64,000 nt of DNA from Aestuariibaculum lutulentum (lineage in GTDB: Bacteria > Bacteroidota > Bacteroidia > Flavobacteriales > Flavobacteriaceae): assembly GCF_032926325.1 (NCBI RefSeq), contig NZ_CP136709.1, positions 843,501-907,500 of the forward strand. The letters are read 5' to 3'. Below, one piece after another: positions 1 to 8,317 of this stretch; positions within the stretch are counted from its first letter, which is position 1, and each line of letters opens with the position of its first letter. The translations under genes were made by a program, and so were the position numbers. The notes under the pieces were generated by a model. That model did not search any database, was not told the DNA's origin, and saw only the letters and a program-made list of their open reading frames with translations.

Positions 1-191
1 TCGTAAACTTTATTATCCCACGACGTGGTAATTTTTAAACTTTCATTTTTCGAAGCCCAGCCCCAAATAGGCGCAATGCCCTGTTGTTGCAACATCATAT
101 GATCTGAAAACAATGCCGGTAATTTTATTTGGGCTTGCAAAGTGAATACGCTAAAAACACAAGCTATTACTAATACTATTTTATTTTTCAT
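1..191 (-). CDS. Sialate O-acetylesterase-like (SASA/SGNH) secreted esterase, N-terminal 63 residues only
   Basis: This is the first 63 codons of a gene that runs off the left edge of the window. The start is the ATG at 191-189 on the minus strand. It opens with a signal peptide ending near LQAQ, followed by LPALFSDHMMLQQ and PIWGWA, the usual N-terminal signature of Bacteroidota sialate 9-O-acetylesterase-like SGNH proteins (seen). Family members remove O-acetyl groups from sugars (known). In this operon, next to rhamnosidases, acetylated rhamnogalacturonan is the likely substrate rather than sialic acid (inference). It lies 78 bp downstream of the GH106 gene on the same strand and is probably the next gene of that operon. 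The catalytic Ser/Asp/His residues lie outside the window and cannot be checked. Confidence 0.8.
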   Translation of the reverse strand, partial: MKNKIVLVIACVFSVFTLQAQIKLPALFSDHMMLQQQGIAPIWGWASKNESLKITTSWDNKVY

Positions 192-231
192 GAATTACGT
201 TTAGTTTTTATGAATATTCATTTTAGACTCA

Positions 232-256
232 AGACTTCGACAAGCTCAGTCTGACA
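232..256. repeat. Dispersed intergenic repeat (CTTCGACAAGCTCAG type)
   Basis: The gap between the GH106 gene and the SASA gene holds ACTTCGACAAGCTCAGTCTG, a short sequence matching the dispersed CTTCGAC..GCTCAG intergenic repeat common in Bacteroidota genomes (known type). A related copy lies at 7011-7046. It does not encode protein, and whether it is transcribed as part of the operon mRNA is not visible. Confidence 0.5.
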
Positions 257-269
257 TATTCGTAATTAT

Positions 270-3200
270 TTAGTTTTTCTTAATAATTTTTATTTCTCCC
301 AATAGGCCAGATTTCACCATCATGGTATCATCGAGTCTAAATGGCGCCGTTGTCCATGTTAGGCGTTGGTCTTTTGGTAATTTCTCATCGCCAATTAATC
401 GGTTAGCCCAGGTGTTTGTAACTTTTACAGTCAACGTATTCTCTCCTGTTTTTAAGGCTTCAGAAATATTTATTCTAAAAGGATACGTCCAGACAACACC
501 ACAAGGTCTGTCGTTTAAAATCACCTCAGCAATGCAATTAACCTCATCAAACTGCAACCAAAAATCGTTAGACTTACTTTCATTCCAATTGAATGTTTTC
601 GTGTATGTCGCCGTTCCTGAATAAAATTTAATACTATCATTAGCTGAAGTTGTCCAGTCGAATAATTGATTAATTTGAAGAGCCTCTGAAGGTCCGTTGT
701 AAGCTGCATCAAACTGAAGCGTCCAATCTTCATTTAAAGTTTCAACGGTTTTAAAACTTTCCCAGTTTGGCGTTCCCGTTGATGCCTTTTTATCGGTTTC
801 ATCTTCAAAAATGATAAAATACGCTTCGTTTGGTTGAAATTGTAAAGGCACAATGGTTCTACCGTTTTCAACCGTCCAGTTTTCTAACACCACCGTTTCA
901 TCTGAAATTGGATGATATAACACCGGAATTTTTCCACTGATTCTAAACGACACATCTAAATCACGTGTCTCTTCCAATTGATTTGACAAGAAATAAATCG
1001 ATTCATCAACAGATTGACGCTGCGTCCAGGCGATATCTTTATCAACCAAAACATTAGGCGTAACACCTAATTCTGAAAACGTAGCTCCCAAATATGGCAA
1101 TTGAATCACTTTTCCTTTTCCTAAATCCCATTGTTTTTCTCCGTTACCTGACCAAAGCTCATCTACTAAACCTTGCCATTCAGTTTGACTAGTCATTAAT
1201 TCTGCCTTTTCATCTGGTTTTTCTCCCACCAAAATAGTCGCTCCGGCTTTTACCAAATTAACTAATTTTTGAGCCACCTGTAATGACATAATATTACTCG
1301 GCATCATTTTTCGGTGGTCTGGAAAAACCAAGAAGTTATAAGTTAAAGCATCTTTAAAAACGACTTGACCATTTTTCACTTCAGCATTTAACAACACATC
1401 GCTGTTAAACGAATCGTATTTATAACCGTTTAAAGCATTCACCCATTTCGATAAATCGGTGCTGTTTTTGGTATATTTTACTTCTTTCGGCATTCTCGCC
1501 GTTGGTTGCCCTTCATTTTTTAGTCGGATAGCTTCGGAAGCCACACGCTCTTCCCCAAAAATATTCGGCATAAACGGCACCAAACGATCCGGCAATACCG
1601 AACGTGATGGAATATCTTCCCCAGTAAACACCGCAAAATCGATTACTGGTTGTCCTTTTTGAAGCTGAAACTGAACATTTTTACAATACTCAAAAAAAGC
1701 ACTTCCTGGTTCCCACCAAGTTTGATCACGTTGAAAAAATGTTCCGATAGGATCTAAAGTCATACCTGGTTTTCTATCTAACCACGGATTATGCATAAAC
1801 ACGTGGTAGAAAAAGCGATTAATACCCAAAGCATAATTTCTATCGGCCATGGTTTTTAAATTCCTTGGATGCTCATCCCAATCCATTCGCAATTGCGTAA
1901 AAGCTTCCGCCTGAATAATATCGCGACCGTAAATATGTCCGCCATTAATCGCATCGAGCATATCGTTTGGTTTATCGTGTGTGGGGCTTCTAAACCAAAA
2001 TTCACCACTCGGATAATCGACATATTTAAAATGTAACAAGCCATCACTTGTCATGGTTGGCGCTACATTTTCAGTACTGAACTTCACACCCGTTTTTATC
2101 GCTTCTTCTTTTAAAGTTCCGAAGAAATTATCAGCCGTTAATTCGGCAATGGTTTTTCTAATATCGTAAAGGATTTGTTCCGATTTTTCAATATTATCCA
2201 GCGGAATTCCGGCCATAACCGGTAAATATTGAACGATATCGTAACCGCGACGGGTTTTAAACTCATCTCTGAACACCGGCGACCAGTTCTGGCTACCACA
2301 TTCCCAGCTGTCCATATGAAGAATTTCAACCACTTTCGAAGCCTGATCTTCACCTGCAGTACGACGCATTTCGCCATACCAATGGTCTAACTGAAACTGA
2401 ACCGCTTCTTTATTAAATTTATCGACTTCCAGACCACGACCACCACCGGCAGTTGCATTTTCATGTCCGGTTGATGTGTGTCCAAAACGTATAATGCGCC
2501 AGTTTCCTTTTGGCGCTTCCCAGTTTAAAACACCATTAACATCAATAAATTCCGAGACATTCACGATGTCGCTGGTTCTCATACAATCTGATTGTGGAAT
2601 TTGAGCTTCGGTATTTCTAGAACTTAAACGCCAAACGGCACCCGATTTCCCCTGGTAATTATCAATCAACGGTTCTTCAGAAAGAATAATTTTTGTAACC
2701 TTAAATGGTGAATTCCATTTGGCCATATCAATATCTTCAGCTCCCGGTTCTGAGTCTTCAGGATTGTAAACAAACCGGAAATATTTCGCTTTCGCGGAAA
2801 GGCTGTGCGTATAAAACGCATCCGTATCCTGCCATCCCGAACGCGGCGTTTCCAAACGACCAAGACTTTTAAAGGTTTTGCCGTCGTTGCTCACTAGAAC
2901 AATCATGCGGTGCGCCTGATAATTATTTCCACGCGTTTCAACCTGAAGCGATTTACAATCAAAAGGCGTTTCAAATTCATATTGAATATAGCCCGGCTCT
3001 CCTAATCTGAATTGCGTTTGTTCAGTTGAATTATCACTTAAAAATGAAGCGTCGACACCTTCTAAAGTAGTTGTGATTTTAGGTTGAATATCAACCGATG
3101 TTTTAAACACCTTATCAACAGGTATCGCGAACGTGGCAATGTCCTGATAATAATCTTTGTAATGCTTCGGAAGTGGTAATTTTATTCCTTTAGTTTGTTC

Positions 3201-3641
3201 TGAACTCACGATTGTGTCTGACCAAATTACTTTTTGCATGGATAATTCCGGGGTAATCCAAGGACCTCCCGCAACTGCAAAGCCGTCTGCCGGGTGAAAG
3301 GCAATTTTCAAACCTAATCGGTCGGCTTCCTGTAAAGCCCAACGTACTAAATCCCAGAACTCTTTACTCAATTGCACCACTGGCGGATTCATTAAAGGCT
3401 CTTCATCCGGTCCTTTGATCGTCATTAAATAAGCACCTCGAATACCCGCTTGTTTCATCGCTTCTAAATCGGCTGTAATACCTTCTTTAGAATAGGCGCT
3501 ACGCATCCAATACCAATACACCCAAGGTTTAGAAGAATCTTCGGTTGGTTCAAAATAAGATAGATTTTGCGGTTCTTGTTCTTTACAAGACACTAAAAGC
3601 AGCACCAGAATCAGGCAAATATGTTTAAAAGATAAGGTCAT
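270..3641 (-). CDS. GH106-family alpha-L-rhamnosidase, lipoprotein
   Basis: The 1123-residue protein starts with a lipoprotein signal (LLLVSC, Cys at about residue 19), so it should be membrane-anchored. The segment PWVYWYWM followed by GITADLEAMKQAGIRGAYL is the N-terminal hallmark of GH106 (seen; family recognised from known members). The remainder is a long catalytic region, and the C-terminal about 150 residues form a jelly-roll galactose-binding-like domain (VILNDRPCGVVWTYPFR). GH106 enzymes remove terminal alpha-L-rhamnose from rhamnogalacturonan or related glycans (known). The gene overlaps the upstream GH2 by one base (TAATG), which suggests translational coupling. The length is typical of the family. 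The exact linkage cut cannot be read from sequence. Confidence 0.88.
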   Translation of the reverse strand: MTLSFKHICLILVLLLVSCKEQEPQNLSYFEPTEDSSKPWVYWYWMRSAYSKEGITADLEAMKQAGIRGAYLMTIKGPDEEPLMNPPVVQLSKEFWDLVRWALQEADRLGLKIAFHPADGFAVAGGPWITPELSMQKVIWSDTIVSSEQTKGIKLPLPKHYKDYYQDIATFAIPVDKVFKTSVDIQPKITTTLEGVDASFLSDNSTEQTQFRLGEPGYIQYEFETPFDCKSLQVETRGNNYQAHRMIVLVSNDGKTFKSLGRLETPRSGWQDTDAFYTHSLSAKAKYFRFVYNPEDSEPGAEDIDMAKWNSPFKVTKIILSEEPLIDNYQGKSGAVWRLSSRNTEAQIPQSDCMRTSDIVNVSEFIDVNGVLNWEAPKGNWRIIRFGHTSTGHENATAGGGRGLEVDKFNKEAVQFQLDHWYGEMRRTAGEDQASKVVEILHMDSWECGSQNWSPVFRDEFKTRRGYDIVQYLPVMAGIPLDNIEKSEQILYDIRKTIAELTADNFFGTLKEEAIKTGVKFSTENVAPTMTSDGLLHFKYVDYPSGEFWFRSPTHDKPNDMLDAINGGHIYGRDIIQAEAFTQLRMDWDEHPRNLKTMADRNYALGINRFFYHVFMHNPWLDRKPGMTLDPIGTFFQRDQTWWEPGSAFFEYCKNVQFQLQKGQPVIDFAVFTGEDIPSRSVLPDRLVPFMPNIFGEERVASEAIRLKNEGQPTARMPKEVKYTKNSTDLSKWVNALNGYKYDSFNSDVLLNAEVKNGQVVFKDALTYNFLVFPDHRKMMPSNIMSLQVAQKLVNLVKAGATILVGEKPDEKAELMTSQTEWQGLVDELWSGNGEKQWDLGKGKVIQLPYLGATFSELGVTPNVLVDKDIAWTQRQSVDESIYFLSNQLEETRDLDVSFRISGKIPVLYHPISDETVVLENWTVENGRTIVPLQFQPNEAYFIIFEDETDKKASTGTPNWESFKTVETLNEDWTLQFDAAYNGPSEALQINQLFDWTTSANDSIKFYSGTATYTKTFNWNESKSNDFWLQFDEVNCIAEVILNDRPCGVVWTYPFRINISEALKTGENTLTVKVTNTWANRLIGDEKLPKDQRLTWTTAPFRLDDTMMVKSGLLGEIKIIKKN

Positions 3642-6600
3642 TAATACTGAAATTTCTCTAATGTTTTGTTTAATCCGTCTTTCCCTTTAAAAGGCAACAC
3701 AAAGAAACTATACTCGTAATCTTTCGACGGAATTTGATATTTTTTCAATGGCGCACTAACCGGCGACCAGCTATCGTTACCACCTATACCCATTTGAATT
3801 AAATCGATATTAATGGTTAAATATCCCGATTCTATTAAATCGTAAGTATGTTTTGCAGCATTGATATTCTCTTCGGTATACGGCCAAACACTCATACTTA
3901 AAGGTTGATGATTTGCAACGATCAATAGCCCTTCATTTTTAGTTGATGTTGTGCCCGCCATCCAACGTACATCGGTTCTGTTACCATTTTCCTGCGGTCT
4001 AACATATGGTTCCATAAAATCCTCTAAAGGCAGACTGTAACGCTCTACAAAAAAGCCATAGTTACGATCGATATAATTTTCCAATTCGCCTTTTCCGTAC
4101 CAAGAAATTTGTCTGAAATCATCTTTTATACCCATTTGCATACCCACTTTTGGAATATTCGGCAAATCGGTTGAAGCGCTAAGTTTATAATCCACTTTAA
4201 TTAATCCAGACGGTTTAATATTATAAGTTACAGAAACACTTGCGCTATCTTTAATCATCTCGTAATTTGAAATAACAACCACATCATTTCCTGATTGTTC
4301 CGTTTTCACGGAAGTTAAAACTGGTTTGTTATCATACCACTGTTTTAATACTTTATGCGGTTTCCATCCTTTAGTGTCGTTATCGGTAAACGGACGAGTG
4401 AAATTTGGTAGCAATGGGGCAAACACCTGTTCTTCGTTATTAAACACATACGAACCTAAAGCCCCGTTTTCTTTATTAAATTTAATGTTGAAATTTCCCC
4501 CTGAAACTTCTATGTCGTTATTATTTTCTTCAGCTGAAACACTTCCTTTTTCTTTAGAAAACAAATACGATTTGTCTCTTAATTGTTTAGGATCGAATTG
4601 ATCTTTTGCTACTACAAATCCTTTTTTAGCCCATGGTGTATCTTCCGAAAGTTGAAACTCAATCTCAAGAAGAATTTCTGCATTCGTTTTAAACATAGGC
4701 ACGTATTTACGCAAATCTAAAACAGTACTATCACCTGCTTTCAGATTAAAAGGTTCTAAAACCACTTCTTTAAAAACTTTCCCATTTAACAATATCTTTA
4801 ACACGGGAATTAAATCGTCCAGTGATTTTTCTGCTCGTCGGTTTTTCACTTTTAATTGATGATGTCCTTTAAAACTTGAAGTCACTGGTTGATACACCCA
4901 CTTGTTTTCGTACATGGCTGCTTTTGGTCGTCCATCGGAAGCAACAATACCATTGATACAGAAATTACCATCGTGACGTACTTCACCAAAATCGCCACCG
5001 TAGGCATAAAATTCCTGTCCGGTGTTTTCATCAACTTTTAATAAGCCCTGATCTTTATAATCCCAGATACAACCACCAATCATTCTTGGCAAGCGTCTAA
5101 ACTCGTCCCAGAATTCTTTCATATTACCTGTTGAATTCCCCATAGAGTGTGAATATTCCACAAATAATATTGGTCTCATATCCGACTTATTCTGTAGTAA
5201 AAATTCAGGCGTATACACTCCCGGATAAAAACGACTTACCATATCGACATACCAATCGTCCTGCGGATTTTCAAATCGGTGTGAGTGGTCGTTTGTCGCT
5301 GGATATCTTGGGTCGCGTTCATCGATGTAACCATCCAGCTTTGGATTTCCCTGTGCTGGCTCGTAATGTATTGGTCTGGTAATATCGAAATCGCGTGTCC
5401 AGGCAGCCATTGTTGCGTGGTTAGGCCCTTTCCCAGATTCATTACCCAAACTCCAGATAATAACACTTGGGTGATTTTTATCGCGCTCTACCATGCGGCT
5501 CATACGCTCTACAAAAGCGTGCGTCCATCGGGCATCGTTACTTAACTGCCCGCCAATACCATGAGTTTCCAGATTAGCTTCATCCATCACCATAATTCCA
5601 TATTCGTCGCATAATTCGTAGAAATACGGGTCGTTTGGATAGTGACTTGTTCGAATGGTATTAAAATTAAACTGCTTAATCGTTTTAACATCTTCCTCAA
5701 TATCAGCACGTGTTAAGGCTTTACCTCGCACCGGATGATGGTCGTGACGATTCACACCGTATATGTAAGTTTCCTTACCGTTAATGAGCATTTTGCCGTT
5801 TTCTTTTGAAAATTCAATGGAACGGAAGCCGACTTTACAAGATTTTACTTCGGTAATTGTACCGTTATCATCTTTTAAGGTCATGACCAACGTGTACAGA
5901 TTAGGATCTTCAGAACTCCATTTCTTCGGATTTTCAATTTTTCTTTCGAATAAACCAAAACGCACATTATCTAAACGCGGATAACTTTCGTTAAGCATAT
6001 CTATCGCTAAGGTATCCACAGGTTTTTCAAAAAGGGCTTCGTTTTTATCGTTATACAACTGAAACTCGAAACTCGCTTTTCTAATGGTATCGCCAGTAAG
6101 ATTTTCCAGTTTCGGGCGCAATTGAAACACTGCATCTTTATATTGCTTATCGAGTTTTGTTTGATAGAAGAAATCCTGAATGCGTAATTTAGGTTCAGCC
6201 ATGATAAAAACGTCACGCTGAATACCGCTCATGCGCCAGTGATCCTGATCTTCTAAATACGCACCATCGCTGTAACGCATCACCTGAACCGACAATACAT
6301 TGTCGCCTTCTTTTAAGTAAGGTGAAATATTAAATTCTGAAGGCAAGAAACTATCTTCGCCATAACCCAAAAACTCACCATTTAACCACACTTGAAAAGC
6401 AGAACTTACGCCTCCAAAATGAAGCGTAACTGTCATATCTTTTTGCCAGTCTTTAGGGACCTTAAATTTATGTTGATATGAACCAATGCCATTGGTATCT
6501 TTCGGCACGTACGGCGGATTCACCGGTCTAAATGGGTATACGGCACTTTTATAAATAGGAATGTCGTAGCCTTTTAATTCCCAATTAGAAGGTACTTCTA

Positions 6601-6931
6601 TTTTATGCCAACCTTTAACTTCGGTTTTATAAAAATCTTTTGGCGCCTGATCTAAATTCACTGAATATTTAAAATCCCATTCGCCGTTAAGCATGACCAA
6701 TCGGCTTTTCTCGCGGTTGCCTTCTAAAGCATCTTCAACCGTTTTATACGAATAAGCCGTCGCCCTTGCCGGTTGACGGTTTATACTGGTTACCAATGGA
6801 TCTTCCCATGGTGTGTAGCTATACTTTTTTGGAATTTCAGGAATTCCTGCTGGCTCTCCTGTTACTGTTTGTGCCTGAGCAAACCAAGTGCTACTTATTA
6901 AAAACAATATGACACTAATTCTTTTCCTCAT
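3641..6931 (-). CDS. GH2-family beta-galactosidase (LacZ-type), periplasmic
   Basis: The 1096-residue protein has an N-terminal signal peptide ending WFAQAQ. It shows the full LacZ-type order: jelly-roll sugar-binding domain (about 90-270), immunoglobulin-like domain, TIM barrel, and C-terminal small-chain domain (about 770-1090). The acid/base is the Glu of IWSLGNESGKG and the nucleophile the Glu of FVEYSHSMGNSTGN, both intact. Family members hydrolyse terminal beta-galactose, and some act on other beta-linked sugars (known). Flanked by GH106 and a propeller glycosidase, it probably trims beta-galactose from rhamnogalacturonan I side chains or arabinogalactan fragments (inference). Its stop codon shares a base with the GH106 start. 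The gap before it (6932-7052) carries a dispersed repeat. Confidence 0.92.
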   Translation of the reverse strand: MRKRISVILFLISSTWFAQAQTVTGEPAGIPEIPKKYSYTPWEDPLVTSINRQPARATAYSYKTVEDALEGNREKSRLVMLNGEWDFKYSVNLDQAPKDFYKTEVKGWHKIEVPSNWELKGYDIPIYKSAVYPFRPVNPPYVPKDTNGIGSYQHKFKVPKDWQKDMTVTLHFGGVSSAFQVWLNGEFLGYGEDSFLPSEFNISPYLKEGDNVLSVQVMRYSDGAYLEDQDHWRMSGIQRDVFIMAEPKLRIQDFFYQTKLDKQYKDAVFQLRPKLENLTGDTIRKASFEFQLYNDKNEALFEKPVDTLAIDMLNESYPRLDNVRFGLFERKIENPKKWSSEDPNLYTLVMTLKDDNGTITEVKSCKVGFRSIEFSKENGKMLINGKETYIYGVNRHDHHPVRGKALTRADIEEDVKTIKQFNFNTIRTSHYPNDPYFYELCDEYGIMVMDEANLETHGIGGQLSNDARWTHAFVERMSRMVERDKNHPSVIIWSLGNESGKGPNHATMAAWTRDFDITRPIHYEPAQGNPKLDGYIDERDPRYPATNDHSHRFENPQDDWYVDMVSRFYPGVYTPEFLLQNKSDMRPILFVEYSHSMGNSTGNMKEFWDEFRRLPRMIGGCIWDYKDQGLLKVDENTGQEFYAYGGDFGEVRHDGNFCINGIVASDGRPKAAMYENKWVYQPVTSSFKGHHQLKVKNRRAEKSLDDLIPVLKILLNGKVFKEVVLEPFNLKAGDSTVLDLRKYVPMFKTNAEILLEIEFQLSEDTPWAKKGFVVAKDQFDPKQLRDKSYLFSKEKGSVSAEENNNDIEVSGGNFNIKFNKENGALGSYVFNNEEQVFAPLLPNFTRPFTDNDTKGWKPHKVLKQWYDNKPVLTSVKTEQSGNDVVVISNYEMIKDSASVSVTYNIKPSGLIKVDYKLSASTDLPNIPKVGMQMGIKDDFRQISWYGKGELENYIDRNYGFFVERYSLPLEDFMEPYVRPQENGNRTDVRWMAGTTSTKNEGLLIVANHQPLSMSVWPYTEENINAAKHTYDLIESGYLTINIDLIQMGIGGNDSWSPVSAPLKKYQIPSKDYEYSFFVLPFKGKDGLNKTLEKFQY

Positions 6932-6999
6932 CGATACATCTTTTTTATCATGCCGAATTTATTTCGGCTTCTTGAAATTTGTAACCTAACTTAATGAGA

Positions 7000-7046
7000 C
7001 CCTGAAATACACTTCGACTCCGCTCAGTGAGACAATTCAGGGTGAC
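7000..7046. repeat. Dispersed intergenic repeat with hairpin arms
   Basis: The 121-bp gap between the propeller glycosidase and the GH2 gene holds ACTTCGACTCCGCTCAGTG (7011-7029). It is flanked by short inverted arms CCCTGAA (7000-7006) and TTCAGGG (7036-7042). It is the same repeat type as at 232-256. The arms could form a stem in the operon transcript and so affect mRNA stability between the two genes (inference). Confidence 0.5.
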
Positions 7047-7052
7047 ACATCG

Positions 7053-8207
7053 TTATTCAGCTTTATTTTCTTCATTTGGTGGTGCCACAAAATGTAAATC
7101 GCTTGTTCCAATATCTTTAGACGTTGCTAAAGCAATACCTCGTTGTCCGGCTTTATTCACCGCACAGTAATAATGATACACAACGCCATCATGTTTCACT
7201 ACAAAAGATTTATGTGCAAACATATCGTCGTAAGGCTCGGTTGAATTAACTAAATCTTCACCTTCCCAGTCTTTCCAGTGAATTAAATCGTTAGACACCG
7301 CGAAACGGTTAAAAGCACCCTGATCCCAACCGGTCCAGAAGGCACCAAAATAAAACATCACCCAGGTATCGTTAATACGTTGAATATAAGCATCACCCGA
7401 AATTCCTCTGTGGTGATTAATTAACGGCGCATCTCCGTAACGTTTCCAGTTTTTCATATCGTCTGAAACTGCCATCGCAATACGCTCAGCACCTTTCGCC
7501 GGATTAATACTATCGCCACGGGCATTGTAATACATGATAAATTCATGACCTGTTTCTTTTTCTACATCTCGAATCACTGAGCTTTTATACATGGTGCTGT
7601 TATCCCACCATCTGGCCTTATCGTCATTCGGTCTAAGAACAGGTTCTGGTAAACGTATAAATTCTTTAGGCTTGGTTGGCAATTCATCGGCGTAAGCCAT
7701 TCCCATAGATAGAATTCCAGCTTCGTAACCTGTTGTATTTCCTCCAAAATAACTTACCCAGTATTTACCATCGTAAGGTTCCCAGGCATAAGAACCACCC
7801 CAGGTTGGGTCTTGTAACGCAATATATCCTGCTTTTTGATTCACGTCCCATTCGGTGGTATCTTTTGAAAACGACATGACTTTTCCTAAGTGATTCCAGT
7901 GTAATAAATCATCACTTTCCGCTAGCCAGGTTTCGTAACCACGACCTTCAAAAATTAAATACGTCATGTACCATTTGCTATCTTTTCTATAGATACTCGG
8001 ACAATCCATTTTATATGAATTATCAGTTGGAACCATAACCATACCATATTTGTATGGTGTTTTAATTTCGTTATAAATCTCTTCCATTACAGCATCGGTA
8101 ATCTCGCGTTTCTTCAACTTTTCGGGTTTTGAAACACAGGAAATTACTGAAACCAGAATACCGATTATTGCAGCAAATTGTAAAATACCTTTTGATTTCA
8201 TTTTCAC
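7053..8207 (-). CDS. Five-bladed beta-propeller glycoside hydrolase (GH43/GH117/GH130-like), lipoprotein
   Basis: The 384-residue protein has a lipoprotein signal with Cys in VSVISC. The mature part shows recurring propeller-blade signatures: MDCPSIYRKDSKWYMTY, WLAESDDLLHWNHLG, AVSDDMKNWKRYG, AVSNDLIHWKDW and YYCAVN. These are typical of five-bladed beta-propeller glycosidases, and the conserved Asp of DCPSIY sits where the catalytic base lies in GH43-like enzymes (seen plus family knowledge). I cannot assign the CAZy family with certainty. GH43, GH117 and GH130 relatives are the candidates. Its position between two GH2 genes in a rhamnosidase operon suggests an exo-acting enzyme on a rhamnogalacturonan side chain (inference). 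The gaps on both sides (110 and 121 bp) contain dispersed repeats. Confidence 0.7.
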   Translation of the reverse strand: MKMKSKGILQFAAIIGILVSVISCVSKPEKLKKREITDAVMEEIYNEIKTPYKYGMVMVPTDNSYKMDCPSIYRKDSKWYMTYLIFEGRGYETWLAESDDLLHWNHLGKVMSFSKDTTEWDVNQKAGYIALQDPTWGGSYAWEPYDGKYWVSYFGGNTTGYEAGILSMGMAYADELPTKPKEFIRLPEPVLRPNDDKARWWDNSTMYKSSVIRDVEKETGHEFIMYYNARGDSINPAKGAERIAMAVSDDMKNWKRYGDAPLINHHRGISGDAYIQRINDTWVMFYFGAFWTGWDQGAFNRFAVSNDLIHWKDWEGEDLVNSTEPYDDMFAHKSFVVKHDGVVYHYYCAVNKAGQRGIALATSKDIGTSDLHFVAPPNEENKAE

Positions 8208-8220
8208 TTTTTATTTGTAT

Positions 8221-8310
8221 GTCATTTTGAATCCCTTTTCTGGAATGAAGCAATCTCAACGCTTTGAATGAGACTACTTTTGCGTTCGTTCCTCACTCCT
8301 CATAATGACG
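8221..8310. repeat. Dispersed intergenic repeat with inverted ends (GTCATT...AATGAC)
   Basis: The 110-bp gap between the GH2 at 8318 and the propeller gene begins with GTCATT (8221-8226) and ends with its inverse AATGAC (8304-8309). Inside are GAATGAAGCAATCTC and, inverted, GTTCGTTCCTCACTCCTCAT. This resembles the widespread 'GTCATTGCGAGGAACGAAGCAATCTC'-like intergenic repeat family found in many bacteria. It probably folds into a long hairpin in the transcript. No protein is encoded. Confidence 0.5.
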
Positions 8311-8317
8311 TTTTATG

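Noticed and set aside
322..5545. Open frames opposite or inside the GH106 and GH2 genes
   Set aside because: They are shadows: short, without signal peptides or recognisable domains, while the genes on the minus strand show full family motifs.
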